Shown: positions 53,829 to 63,732, counted from the first letter of the stretch. The stretch: 64,000 nt of DNA from JBFXAM01 sp050184295 (GCA_050184295.1 JBFXAM010000001.1:62001-126000), one strand, 5' to 3'. Notes: a model not told the origin generated them from the letters alone. Program-made: numbers and translations.

Positions 53829-56231
53829 ATGAGTCCCTTGCTGATGTCGCTGCTGCTGGTGGTCGGACTCGGGTTCTTCGCAGCGACCGCGGCACGGCGT
53901 TGGCGGCTGATGATCGCCGCTCGAGCGGCGGACCCGCGCTGCGACCAGCCCGCGGCGCGCTGGGCCGGCGTCATGACCTACATGTTCGGGCAGGCCCGCA
54001 TGTTCCGCTATAGCGCCGCGGGAATCGCGCATGCCTTCATCTTCGGCGGGTTCGTGGTGCTCGCCCTCCGCACGCTCATCCTCTTCGCCCGCGGGTTCAC
54101 GTCGGACGAGCATTTCGGATTCTGGCTCTTCGACGACGACGTCTTCCTCGGGCGTGTTTACCTGCTCTTGAAAGACGTCATTGGCATCCTCGTCATCATC
54201 GGCGTGACGTATTTCCTCTATCTGCGGCTCGGCCCCAGGCCCAAGCGCATGAAGCACAGCGCCGAAGGCATTTTTATCCTGTGCATGATCCTCGGCATCG
54301 TGCTGTCCGACGCCTGCTACGAAGCCGCCGCCTACGTCCGCCAAACGCGCGAGCCTGAACTGCTCACGCGCGCCCTGAACGCGGAGATGGCGCGGGCGGC
54401 CGACGACGTGGCGCGCGGCGGCGACGCCGGTCGTGCGTCGCAGGCCGTGACCGACCGGCTCAACCGCACGCTCAAGGCCCGGCACTGGCACACGCCGCTC
54501 GCCACCACCCTGGCACAAGCGCTCCGTCGGGCGCCCGACGCACCGGTCGACGCGCTCTACTACGGCGGCTTCTGGCTGCATGCGCTCATCGTGCTTACGT
54601 TCCTGAACTTCCTGCCCTACGGAAAGCACTTTCACGTCCTCACCGTTCTGCCCAACGTGTACTTCCGCGATCTGGGCGGCATCGGCCGGCTGCGCACGAT
54701 CGACGACATCGAAGGGAGAATCGAGCGCAGCGAGACACTCGGCGTCGCCAAGGCGGCGGATCTCAGTTGGAAGTCCGTGCTCGATCTCTACACCTGCACC
54801 GAGTGCGGCCGCTGCTCGGATCAGTGCCCGGCGACGCGCACCGGCAAACTCCTCTCGCCGAAACACCTTACGCTCGAACTGCGCGATCACATGTACCGGA
54901 ACGAGCGCGCCTTCGTCGCGGGCGGCGGGGCTGCAAACCGCGCCGCCGACGGGGCAGGCGCCACGAACGAAGCCGGCAGCAGCGGCGCTGCCGCGGGCAG
55001 CGTCGCGGCGAATGACACGAGTGCCTTCGTCCGCGCCGACGGCTCGCCCGACGAGACGCAGGGCCTGCTGATTCCCGCGTGGATCAACCCCGAAACGCTC
55101 TGGGCCTGCACCACCTGCGGCGCCTGCGAGCAGGAGTGCCCGGTCTTCATCAGCTACGTCGACAAGATCGTCGACTTGCGGCGCAACCTCGTGATGGAGC
55201 GCGGCGAGTTTCCCGACCAGCTTCAGAACGCGTTCCGTGGTTTGGAGAGCGTCGGCAATCCCTACAGCTTTCCCAACGACCAGCGGGCCGCCTGGGCCGT
55301 GGGACTGGGCGTGCCGCTGCGCTCCGAGAAGCCCGATGCGGATGTGCTCTTCTGGGTCGGCTGCGCGCCGTCGTTCGACGATCGCGCCCGTAAGATCGCC
55401 CGCGCCACCGCGCAACTGCTCAAACAGGCCGGCGTCGAATTCGCCATCCTCGGCCCCGAGGAGCAGTGCACCGGCGACCCCGCCCGCCGCGCCGGAAACG
55501 AGTACCTCTTTCAGACATTCGCCAAGACCAACGTCGAGACGCTCAACAATCACGGCGTGCGCAAGGTCGTTACGACCTGCCCGCACTGCTTCAACACGCT
55601 TGCCAACGAGTATCCCGATTTCGGCGGCAAGTTCGACGTCGTGCATCACACGACGTTTCTGCACGAACTCATTCGCGCCGGCCGCCTGCGGCCGCAGCAC
55701 CGCGTGGACGGCACGATCACCTATCACGACTCGTGCTATCTCGGGCGCTACAACGAAATCTACGATCCGCCGCGCGACATCCTCCGCGCCATCCCCGGCC
55801 TCACCGTCGTCGACGCGCCCGAAAGCCGCGATCGCGGCATGTGCTGCGGCGCCGGCGGCGCACAGATGTGGAAAGAAGAAGAGCACATCCGCCGAACCGA
55901 CAGCGACGAGCGCGGCCGCGTCGAGGGCGCAGGCAAGGTCAATCATCTCCGCGCGCGACAACTCCTTCGCGTGCTCCCTGCGTCGGCAGTGACGGCGCCC
56001 GGCGGCGCCGGCACCCGAAGTCTCGCACACGCCGCGACCGCGCCAGACGCGCCCTCCAGCGCACCCGACGCCCAAGCGCCGCCGAAGAAAACCGGCTGCG
56101 GTCGCGCCATCGCCTCGGCGTGTCCGTTCTGCATGACGATGCTGCGCGACGGCCTGCGCGACCAGGGGCACGAGGACGTCTCGCAGCTCGATGTGGCCGA
56201 AGTGCTCTGGAAGTCCGTCAGCGGCGAGTGA
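53829..56231 (+). CDS. EtfD/HdrD-like membrane iron-sulfur oxidoreductase
   Basis: The 800-residue protein fuses a membrane cytochrome-b-like (NarI-type) domain of about five helices (1-300) to two 4Fe-4S motifs, CTECGRCSDQCP (about 322) and CTTCGACEQECP (about 426), and a heterodisulfide-reductase-type pair of CCG domains (TTCPHCFNTL, GMCCGAGG). Similar proteins take electrons from electron-transfer flavoprotein (EtfD) or heterodisulfide partners and pass them to the quinone pool. A 45-residue Ala/Gly linker is inserted between the two iron-sulfur motifs, and another disordered linker precedes the last cysteine-containing segment. No etfAB gene lies nearby. Confidence 0.9.
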   Translation: MSPLLMSLLLVVGLGFFAATAARRWRLMIAARAADPRCDQPAARWAGVMTYMFGQARMFRYSAAGIAHAFIFGGFVVLALRTLILFARGFTSDEHFGFWLFDDDVFLGRVYLLLKDVIGILVIIGVTYFLYLRLGPRPKRMKHSAEGIFILCMILGIVLSDACYEAAAYVRQTREPELLTRALNAEMARAADDVARGGDAGRASQAVTDRLNRTLKARHWHTPLATTLAQALRRAPDAPVDALYYGGFWLHALIVLTFLNFLPYGKHFHVLTVLPNVYFRDLGGIGRLRTIDDIEGRIERSETLGVAKAADLSWKSVLDLYTCTECGRCSDQCPATRTGKLLSPKHLTLELRDHMYRNERAFVAGGGAANRAADGAGATNEAGSSGAAAGSVAANDTSAFVRADGSPDETQGLLIPAWINPETLWACTTCGACEQECPVFISYVDKIVDLRRNLVMERGEFPDQLQNAFRGLESVGNPYSFPNDQRAAWAVGLGVPLRSEKPDADVLFWVGCAPSFDDRARKIARATAQLLKQAGVEFAILGPEEQCTGDPARRAGNEYLFQTFAKTNVETLNNHGVRKVVTTCPHCFNTLANEYPDFGGKFDVVHHTTFLHELIRAGRLRPQHRVDGTITYHDSCYLGRYNEIYDPPRDILRAIPGLTVVDAPESRDRGMCCGAGGAQMWKEEEHIRRTDSDERGRVEGAGKVNHLRARQLLRVLPASAVTAPGGAGTRSLAHAATAPDAPSSAPDAQAPPKKTGCGRAIASACPFCMTMLRDGLRDQGHEDVSQLDVAEVLWKSVSGE

Positions 56232-56365
56232 CCGGACCGCCGCCTCGCGCGTTGACCGCTCGGACGCGCCGCCTCATCATGCGACCGGACACGTTCGCGG
56301 CGGACCCGGTGCGTTGGCGTGCCGGCGACCATGAACGCGACCATCAGCACGACGACGAGGTGCGC

Positions 56366-57475
56366 ATGGCCCATCACCACCCCGATCCCCGCTCGCCCAA
56401 GCCCGGCGACGCGCACCGCCACCCGGCCCACGCGCGCCCGACCAGCGAACTCGCCGACGGCTGGGGCCACCAGCTCAAGCCCCTCGACCCCATCGACGTC
56501 ACCAAGGCCCGCACCGCCTCCGAGCTCCTCGACGCCATGAGCCGCACCGCGTTCAGCGGCCGCAGCCTCGGCGAAGCCTGTGAAATTCTCGTCCAGATGA
56601 CGCAGGACGAGAAGTGCTTCGTCGTCGGCACGTTCAGCGGCGCGATGACCATCGCCAAGCAGGGCCTCATGATCGCCGAGATGATCGACCAGGGCATGCT
56701 CCACGCCGTCGTCAGCACCGGCGCGCTCATGTGCCACGGCCTCATTGAGCAGAGCGGCCACACGCACTTCCGCCACGACCCCAACTGGACCGATGAGAAG
56801 CTTTACGAAGAGGGCTACTGCCGCGTCTATGACACGCTCGAGCTCGAACGCAATCTCGAGGAAGCCGCCGAGATTATGGAGAGTGTGCTCGCCGAGATTC
56901 CCGACGGCAGCGCCATCGGCAGCCACGAGATGAACTGGCGCATCGGCGAATACGTGCTGCGAAAAGGTCAGAGCCGCGGTATTCTCCAAAGCGCCTTTCG
57001 CAAGCAGGTGCCGGTCTACGTTCCCGGCTTCACCGACAGCGAACTCGGCCTCGATGCCTACTGTCACAACCTGCTCGCGCGCGAAGCCGGCAAGCAGGGC
57101 CTCCACGTCGACCTCCTCCGAGACATCGACGACTATTACGCACGCTGCCAGAAAACCGAGCGCATGGGCATCTTCACCATCGGCGGCGGTGTTCCGCGGA
57201 ACTGGGCTCAACAGGTTGGCCCGCTCGGCGAAATTCTCGAGCGCCGCACCGAAGGCCGCCACGGCGCCTACATCCGCTTTCACTACGCGATCCGCGTCTG
57301 CCCCGAGCCGGTGCATTGGGGCGGGCTGAGCGGCTGCACCTATAGCGAAGGCGTGTCGTGGGGCAAGTTCGTCAGCGAAAAAGAAGGCGGCCGACACTCG
57401 GAGGTCTACGCCGACGCGACCGTCGCCTGGCCGCTGCTGCTGCGCGGGGCGCTGGAGCGGCTGGGGCGGGTCTGA
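56366..57475 (+). CDS. Deoxyhypusine-synthase-like protein
   Basis: The 369-residue enzyme covers the whole DHS fold. The NAD/spermidine site shows VVGTFSGAMTIAKQGLM, GSHEMNWRIGEYV, PGFTDSELG and TIGGGVPRNWAQQ. The catalytic lysine that forms the imine intermediate is present as Lys334 in GVSWGKF, followed by EVYADATVAWPLL. In eukaryotes and archaea DHS modifies eIF5A; bacteria lack that substrate, and their homologues are thought to act in polyamine metabolism or be unassigned. A 30-residue His-rich N-terminus precedes the domain; ATG 56366 with GAGG upstream is preferred to ATG 56279. It follows the EtfD-like gene in the same direction. Confidence 0.88.
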   Translation: MAHHHPDPRSPKPGDAHRHPAHARPTSELADGWGHQLKPLDPIDVTKARTASELLDAMSRTAFSGRSLGEACEILVQMTQDEKCFVVGTFSGAMTIAKQGLMIAEMIDQGMLHAVVSTGALMCHGLIEQSGHTHFRHDPNWTDEKLYEEGYCRVYDTLELERNLEEAAEIMESVLAEIPDGSAIGSHEMNWRIGEYVLRKGQSRGILQSAFRKQVPVYVPGFTDSELGLDAYCHNLLAREAGKQGLHVDLLRDIDDYYARCQKTERMGIFTIGGGVPRNWAQQVGPLGEILERRTEGRHGAYIRFHYAIRVCPEPVHWGGLSGCTYSEGVSWGKFVSEKEGGRHSEVYADATVAWPLLLRGALERLGRV

Positions 57476-58058
57476 CGCGAGAAGGCCGCAGGCCACACGC
57501 GGAACCAATCACGCGCGACGACGAACGACGAACGACGGACGCCGATCAGAGTAGCGCCGGTTTCCAGTCCGCGTCCGGTTTTTGAGCGCCTGAAAAAGTG
57601 CGGCACAGCCGATCAGCCTGTCCGCCGCGCCTGCGGAAACTGCGGCGCTTGGCCGCGCGGGTGTGCGTTATTCAGAGGTTCCCTTGGTCGAAACCGTCGC
57701 GGTTGTCTCCACGGCCGCGATCGTGGCCATGTGCGGTGACGATATTCGCGCGCGAAGTCCGGCGGTTCATTAGGCGTGCTGCGCGGACGTCGCGGGTCGG
57801 GACGGATCTTAAGAGAACCTGGGTGCCCGTTTCGTGCGTCCATGGAGCGTGCGGAACGAGAAAACCGGCGGATACTCCCTCGTGGCCTTCAAAATCAGCG
57901 ATGCCCCCGCTTTGGGGTGGCGCCGCCGCGCGCGAGTCGGGCTCGCCAAGGCGCCTGTTTTTTTCAGACGCGTGCGGCGTTATCATGACGCCACCGGCGG
58001 CAGGGGGTCGTCGGTATGCGCTCGTTCGGGCCGGGGGGTTCGGAGTGGCGGGGCCGTC
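57476..58058. other. Intergenic region before the strand-repeat protein
   Basis: These 583 bp hold no supportable gene, although the frame of the next gene is open from 57834. A TTTTTTT run near 57957 and a TGAAAAAGTG patch near 57591 are the only AT-rich spots. No promoter or terminator motif is convincing. Confidence 0.5.
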
Positions 58059-61000
58059 ATGAATACCAAGAGTATCACGGGTCGTGCTGCGCTCGCGCGC
58101 GGCGAACGCGTTCGTTCCCGCGAAATCGTGCGCCATCGGCGCGGGGCGCGGGCTTTCGCCGTCGCGGCATTCGCGCTGGCGGCTTGCGCGCCGGCGCTTG
58201 CGGGGCAGATTCACTGGGTCGGCCAGCAGTCGAGCTGCGTCTTCGCCGACCCCACGCGCGGCGCGTTTCTCGATTCGGATCACTGGTTCGAGCTCGCACC
58301 GCCCGACGCAGGCGCGACCGCCGTCTTTGGCTCGGGGCTTGATCCCAACGGCGGCGGTGTCGATCCGCGGCGCGTGTATTTCGGGAACTTCTGCCAGGAA
58401 GCAATCGGCGGCGCCGGTTGCTCGAACGTGACGACTCCCGGCGCAGCGGTCGCGAACCTGCGCTTGTGCGTGCAGTCCGACACGTGGACGTTCGATCTGG
58501 CGAGCGCGTTCACCGGCGCCTGTCCGCCGCCGACTCCGAACGTCGGGTCGTACGCGCTGACCCAGAACACCGAGTGGTCGGTCATCCTCGGCGAGGACAT
58601 GGAAGCGCTCGGCCTGCCCGGCGACGCGTCGCTGACGGTCGTCAATGGGGGCGTGAACACGATGGCGACCGTGTTGGGACTGACCGAAGGAAGTCGCGGC
58701 ACGCTGGTCGTCACCGGCGCGAACGCACGCTGGGACAACGCGGCGAATACCGCGGGAACGGGGCTCGTCGTGGGCAGCGGCGGCGAAGGCGTCGTGACGA
58801 TCTCCGGCGGTGCGACGCTCGGCCTGAGCGCCGCCGCCGCCACGAATCTCGCGCTTCAGCTCGGCGCTCCGGGGCGCGGCACGCTGACCGTCACGGGCGC
58901 CGGGTCTTCGCTGTCATCCAACGGCGTGCTCGCGATCGCGGTCGGCGCGGGATCGCGCGGGACGCTCCACGTCGACGACGGCGCTGTGGTGAGCTCGTCG
59001 GCGCCGCTGCGCATCGGTTCGGACGGGTTCGGGGATCTGTTTGTTTCCGGCGGCGCGATGCTCAGCACAGGCGCCGCGGGCTCGCCCACCAACAGCAGCG
59101 CGCTGCTCGGCCAGAACACCGGCGGCAGCGGCGCTGCCACGGTCACCGGTCCCGCCACGCGCTGGACGCTGAGCGGTTCGATGAATGTCGGCTTTCGTGC
59201 CGCGGGTTCGCTCCGCGTCGAGAACGGCGCGATCGTCGAAAGCGGCGACGGATTCCTCGCGCGACTGGGTGGCTCCGGCAGCGTCGCCACCATCACCGGC
59301 CCCGGCTCCGTGTGGACCGCAGAGGGCGCGATCAACGTCGGCGGCGACATCAGCGCCGGCGCCCCCGCTCGGCTCGTCGTCAGCGACGCCGCCCGCGTCA
59401 ACGCCGCCACACTCATGCGACTGTGGGACGACTCCGACGTCGATCTTCGCGGCGGGGGCGCGGTCGTCGTGGGGCCTTGTGCCGGCGCGACCGACAACGG
59501 CACGCTCCGCGTCTGCGGCAGCGGACGGCTCTTTGGTCGCGGGACGATTCGCGGCGTGCTGCGGAATTCGGGGACCGTTTCGCCGGGCGAGGGTCGCGGG
59601 CGGCTCACCGTCGCCGGCGACTTTGTTCAGGAAGCTGCCGGAAACTTGCAGATCGACATCGGCGGCTCGGTCCCCGCGATCGACTTCGACGTGCTCAGCG
59701 TCAGCGGCGCGGCGGCACTCGGCGGCAAGCTCACGGTCAACCTGCTGAACGGCTACACGCCGGATTTCGGCGATCAGTTTGTCGTCCTCACCGCCGGCAA
59801 CATCGTCGGCGACTTTGAACTCACCGACCTGCCCACGCTGCCAGGCAGTCTCTCCTGGACCGTGCAGGTCGAAGGCACGCGCGTCGTGCTCGGCGTCGGT
59901 CCGCGCTTCGTCGTGCCCGGCATCGCCGTCGACGGCGCGCTTGACCCCGTCTATGGCCCTGCACTCGCGCTCCAGGACACGCCCACGGGCTTCGGCGACA
60001 GCACGCTCGGCGAGCCCGACTCCGCGAACGGCTCCGAGCTCGACGCCGCGTATGGCGTCGTCCGTTGCGGCACGCTGCACCTGCTCCTCACCGGAAACCT
60101 CGCGTCGAACTTCTCGCGGGTCGAGCTGTTCATCGACAGCCAGCCCGGCGGACAGAACCGACTGCGCGGCGACAACGCCAATTTGGACGGCAACGCGCTG
60201 AACCGCCTCGGCGACGACGGTTCAGGAAACGGGCTCCGCTTCGATCCGGGCTTCGACCCCGATTTCTGGTTGGGCCTGAGCGGCGGCGGCCAACCGTATC
60301 GACTGAATGTCTATTCCGCGGCGCTGCCCGCCAATGGCGGCGGCGGGGGCGGATATCTCGGGGCGAGCGTGGCGGCGGGGGATGGTAACCTGGTCGGCGG
60401 CGCGAATCCTTTCCGCGTCCGTGCCACCATCGACAACCGCAACACGGCCGGCGTCGATGACATGTTCGCCATCGACCCGCTCAGCGCCGTCACCGGCGTC
60501 GAGATCGCGATCCCGCTGGCCGCCATCGGCAACCCGCGCGGCGTGGTGCGCGTCGCCGCGTTCATCCGCAGCCCCGATCGCACGGTCGTGAGCAACCAGG
60601 TGCTCGGCGGGATTGGCGGCGGCGCGAATCTCGGCGAGCCGCGCAGCGTGGACTTCAGCGTCGTTGCCGGCGCGCAGCACTTTGCCGTGTCAACCTTCAC
60701 GCCGCCGCCGGTCGAGCTGCGGCCCGCGACGCCCGAGTCGAACGGAAGCTTCGGCGCGAGCATCGCGACGGTCAATGACACCAATTTCGACGGCTTTGCG
60801 GACCTCGTCGTCGGCGCGCCCTTTGAGAGCTCGAGCGCTGTCAGCGGCGCGGGGCGGGCCTATCTGCTCTCGGGCGCCACCGGTGACGTCTTGCAGACGT
60901 TCGTCTCGCCGAACGCCGAGGTCGGCGGGTGGTTCGGCTTTGCCGTCGCGGGCGTCGACGATGTCGACGGCGACGGACGCGGCGACGTGCTCGTTGGAGC

Positions 61001-62291
61001 ACCCAAGGAAGATCCCGGCGCGGCGCCCGATCGCGTCGGACGCGCCTATCTCTTCAGCGGCGCGAGCGGCGCTCTGCTCGCCACGCTTGCCTCGCCCAAT
61101 GCCGAGCTCGGCGGCGAGTTTGGCTACAGCGTCGCCGGCGTCCCCGACTCGACCGGCGACAACCGTGGCGAGTTGGTCGTCGGCGCGTGGCTCGAAGACC
61201 CCGGCGCCGCGCCCGCGGACGCCGGCCGCGCATATCTGTACAACGGCGCGACGCGCACCCTCATCGCCACGCTGGCCTCGCCCAGCGACGAGGCCTTCGC
61301 GTATTTCGGCGCCAGCGTCGCCGGCGTGCCGGACATCAACGGCGACGCCCGCGGCGACGTCGTCGTCGGTGCGCCGCAGGCGAACCCCGGCAGCTCGCCC
61401 AGCGGCGCCGGCCGCGCTTTCGTCTACAGCGGTTTGAACGGCAGCCTGCTTCGCACGCTCGCTTCGCCGAACGAGGAAGCCGGCGGCGAGTTCGGCCGCG
61501 CCGTCGCGGGATTGCGCGACGCGACCGGCGACGGCCGCGGCGACATCGTCGTCGGCGCCTGGCTCGAGGATCCCGGCCCGTCGCCCATCAACGCCGGTCG
61601 GGCTTATATCTTCAGTGGTGCGAGCGGCGCGCTGACCGCCGCGCTCGTCTCGCCCAACGAAGAGCTCGCCGGAATCTTCGGCCGCGCGGTCGCGGGCGTG
61701 CCCGACGTGGATGGCGACGGGGCCGGCGACGTGCTCGCGGGTGCGCCGCAGGAGGATCCCGGCGCCAGCGCCGACCAGGCCGGCCGTGCATACGTGTTCA
61801 GCGGCGCGACCGGGCGCCTGCTCGCGGTGCTCGCGCCGCCGCTCGCCGGCGGCGGCGAGTTTGGATACAGCGTCGCCGGCGTGCCGGAGATCGGCGGCGA
61901 TCAGCGCGGCAATGCCGCGGTTGCGGCACGCTTCGCTTTGCCCAGCGGTGCGCCGCCCAACTCGGGCGCCGCGTTTGTGTTCAATCTCTTCGACAGCGAC
62001 GGCGACGGCATCGTCGATGAAACCGACAACTGCGCCTGCGTTGCCAACCCCGATCAGGACGACGCCGACGCCGACATGCGCGGCGACGCCTGCGAGTTCC
62101 GTCGCGGCGATCTCAACTGCGACGGGCTCGTCAACAACTTCGACATCACGCCGTTCGTGCAGGCGCTCGGCGATCCGGTCGGGTACATGGGCGACTACCC
62201 GGGTTGCGACCTCACCAACGCTGACATCAACGGCGACGGGCGCGTCAACAACTTCGATATCGATGCCTTTGTCGCGTTGCTGGGCGGCTGA
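58059..62291 (+). CDS. Giant secreted strand-repeat/FG-GAP protein with dockerin-like tail
   Basis: The 1410-residue product has a signal peptide (ACAPALAG, cut near residue 48). Residues about 190-500 are repeats such as GRGTLTVTGAGSSLSSNG and SGSVATITGPGSVWTAEG, like passenger strand repeats of autotransporter-type proteins. A beta-sandwich segment (about 630-870) follows, then seven or so FG-GAP/integrin-alpha-like blades (VNDTNFDGFADLVVGAP, DVDGDGRGDVLVGAP; about 885-1300). A TSP3-like stretch (DSDGDGIVDETDNC) and two dockerin-like loops (NNFDITPF, NNFDIDAF) end it. No beta-barrel translocator is present, so it is not a true autotransporter. Probably a surface or extracellular structural protein. 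ATG 58059 gives the signal peptide. Confidence 0.83.
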   Translation: MNTKSITGRAALARGERVRSREIVRHRRGARAFAVAAFALAACAPALAGQIHWVGQQSSCVFADPTRGAFLDSDHWFELAPPDAGATAVFGSGLDPNGGGVDPRRVYFGNFCQEAIGGAGCSNVTTPGAAVANLRLCVQSDTWTFDLASAFTGACPPPTPNVGSYALTQNTEWSVILGEDMEALGLPGDASLTVVNGGVNTMATVLGLTEGSRGTLVVTGANARWDNAANTAGTGLVVGSGGEGVVTISGGATLGLSAAAATNLALQLGAPGRGTLTVTGAGSSLSSNGVLAIAVGAGSRGTLHVDDGAVVSSSAPLRIGSDGFGDLFVSGGAMLSTGAAGSPTNSSALLGQNTGGSGAATVTGPATRWTLSGSMNVGFRAAGSLRVENGAIVESGDGFLARLGGSGSVATITGPGSVWTAEGAINVGGDISAGAPARLVVSDAARVNAATLMRLWDDSDVDLRGGGAVVVGPCAGATDNGTLRVCGSGRLFGRGTIRGVLRNSGTVSPGEGRGRLTVAGDFVQEAAGNLQIDIGGSVPAIDFDVLSVSGAAALGGKLTVNLLNGYTPDFGDQFVVLTAGNIVGDFELTDLPTLPGSLSWTVQVEGTRVVLGVGPRFVVPGIAVDGALDPVYGPALALQDTPTGFGDSTLGEPDSANGSELDAAYGVVRCGTLHLLLTGNLASNFSRVELFIDSQPGGQNRLRGDNANLDGNALNRLGDDGSGNGLRFDPGFDPDFWLGLSGGGQPYRLNVYSAALPANGGGGGGYLGASVAAGDGNLVGGANPFRVRATIDNRNTAGVDDMFAIDPLSAVTGVEIAIPLAAIGNPRGVVRVAAFIRSPDRTVVSNQVLGGIGGGANLGEPRSVDFSVVAGAQHFAVSTFTPPPVELRPATPESNGSFGASIATVNDTNFDGFADLVVGAPFESSSAVSGAGRAYLLSGATGDVLQTFVSPNAEVGGWFGFAVAGVDDVDGDGRGDVLVGAPKEDPGAAPDRVGRAYLFSGASGALLATLASPNAELGGEFGYSVAGVPDSTGDNRGELVVGAWLEDPGAAPADAGRAYLYNGATRTLIATLASPSDEAFAYFGASVAGVPDINGDARGDVVVGAPQANPGSSPSGAGRAFVYSGLNGSLLRTLASPNEEAGGEFGRAVAGLRDATGDGRGDIVVGAWLEDPGPSPINAGRAYIFSGASGALTAALVSPNEELAGIFGRAVAGVPDVDGDGAGDVLAGAPQEDPGASADQAGRAYVFSGATGRLLAVLAPPLAGGGEFGYSVAGVPEIGGDQRGNAAVAARFALPSGAPPNSGAAFVFNLFDSDGDGIVDETDNCACVANPDQDDADADMRGDACEFRRGDLNCDGLVNNFDITPFVQALGDPVGYMGDYPGCDLTNADINGDGRVNNFDIDAFVALLGG

Positions 62292-62699
62292 GCGCCGCCG
62301 TCATGCCGCACGCGTCGTCGGCGGCCAGCGACCCGTCCGCGACCCGCCCCCCGCTGTCGCCCGGACCCGCTTGCCGCGGCGACGCGGGAACCTGCCGACC
62401 AGGCGAATCGCGACAAACGGCCTCAAAACCGCCCGGCCGCGCGCCTCGCTGCCGCCTGTCGCCGGCCCGCGGTTGTTCGGGTCCGCGCGCCGTCCGTCCG
62501 GATTTTCCTTGCATTTGCCTGATCCACTTCGCTCTAATGGCGAACGAAAGAACCGGCGCTTCCGGAGCGCGCTTCGGGCCCGGATGACCCCGACATACAC
62601 CGCCTTCAGATTCGCGTTCGCGCCGGCGGACGCGAGTGCCGTCGGATGTCCCGCGGCTTCTGGGGGGCGAGCGTTGACAACTTCAGGAGGACACGACGT
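62292..62699. other. Intergenic region with candidate promoter
   Basis: This 408-bp gap between the two dockerin-tagged genes contains the promoter-like pair at 62509-62538 and the AGGAGG ribosome site at 62685-62690. A GGCGGC/GCCGCC pairing surrounds the stop of the upstream gene but has no T-run. No gene is visible. Confidence 0.5.
62509..62538 (+). promoter_or_regulatory. Candidate sigma-70-type promoter
   Basis: TTGCAT and TCTAAT are separated by 18 bases in otherwise very GC-rich DNA, about 160 bases before the next start codon. The -10 hexamer differs from consensus at one position, the -35 at three. Planctomycete promoters are poorly conserved, so this is a guess. Confidence 0.35.
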
Positions 62700-63656
62700 A
62701 TGAAGCGTTCCTGGGTTTCGGGTCTGGCCGCGTTCGCGGTGCTCAGCGCCGCGTCCGCAGTGCTCGGTCAGACGGGTACGGGCGGAACGATCAGCGACGC
62801 GGACACGTTCTTCACGATGGGCAACAGCCCGACGGCGGCGACAGCCACCGGCGCGACGGTCACGGACTTTCGCATTGCCGGCGCGGCGAGCACCGATCAC
62901 TGCTTCGGCCAATGGTGGTGGACGCGCATCCAGGGCGTGAACAGCCGCGAGAACGCCCTCTTCAGTGCGTCGAGCGCGTCGTGGTCGGGCAACACCGGCC
63001 AGATGGCGTTCCTCGCGAGCGGCTTCGACGGCGTCGCGCGCTGGCGCGTGACCGACGTGGGCGCCGGCGGACGGGTCGAGGCGAGCCTGCGCGTGATCAA
63101 TCGCGGCGTCGGCCCGCTCACGATTCACATTTACTCCTACCTCGACCTCGACCTCGCCGGCACCACGTCCAACTCGGCGACGCTTGCGGGTCCGAATCTC
63201 ATGCAGATCACCAGCGGCGCCACAACCGCCGAATTCGCCGGCCCGGGCGCCGTCGCGTACCAGGTGACATCGTTCGCGACGCTTCGCGGCCTGCTCACCA
63301 ACACGGTCGTGAACGACCTGAACAACACCGGTCTGCCCTTCGGCCCCGGGGACTGGACCGGCGCGTATCAGTGGACGCTGAACCTGGCGAATCCCGGCGA
63401 CGAGGCCACCGTCCGTTGCTACTTCTCCGTCAATGCTCCAGCCAATCCGGGCTTGCGCGCTGACATGAACTGCGACGGCGTCGTCAACAACTTCGATATC
63501 GACCCGTTCGTCCTCGCGCTCTCCGACGCGGCCGCGTACGCCGCCGCGTTCCCGGACTGCAACATCAACAACGGCGACATCGACGGCAACGGTCTGGTCA
63601 ACAACTTTGACATTGACGGTTTCGTGGGCTGCGTGGCCGGCGGCGGTTGCCCGTAA
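62700..63656 (+). CDS. Secreted protein with dockerin-like C-terminus
   Basis: The 318-residue product starts at ATG 62700 behind AGGAGG, with a signal peptide to about residue 24 (AASAVLGQ). The central 220 residues form an unrecognised beta-rich domain ([33 protein letters not shown]). The last 67 residues are two dockerin-like loops, [16 protein letters not shown] and [16 protein letters not shown], separated by a conserved-looking [10 protein letters not shown] stretch. It is a compact example of the tag shared with three larger proteins in the window. A terminator follows 30 bases after the stop. Confidence 0.8.
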   Translation: MKRSWVSGLAAFAVLSAASAVLGQTGTGGTISDADTFFTMGNSPTAATATGATVTDFRIAGAASTDHCFGQWWWTRIQGVNSRENALFSASSASWSGNTGQMAFLASGFDGVARWRVTDVGAGGRVEASLRVINRGVGPLTIHIYSYLDLDLAGTTSNSATLAGPNLMQITSGATTAEFAGPGAVAYQVTSFATLRGLLTNTVVNDLNNTGLPFGPGDWTGAYQWTLNLANPGDEATVRCYFSVNAPANPGLRADMNCDGVVNNFDIDPFVLALSDAAAYAAAFPDCNINNGDIDGNGLVNNFDIDGFVGCVAGGGCP

Positions 63657-63685
63657 TCTCAGCGCGTCGCGGAACACGTTGACTT

Positions 63686-63732
63686 CGAGCAGGCCGGCGG
63701 TACGCTCCCGTCGGCCTGCTCGCGTCTGCTTT
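63686..63732 (+). terminator. Intrinsic terminator
   Basis: CGAGCAGGCCG pairs with CGGCCTGCTCG (11-bp stem) around a 15-base loop, followed by CGTCTGCTTT. It separates the dockerin-tagged gene from the shikimate kinase gene. Confidence 0.75.

Noticed and set aside
62284..62300. Terminator at the end of the strand-repeat protein gene
   Set aside because: The GGCGGC/GCCGCC pairing is short and has no T-run on either side.
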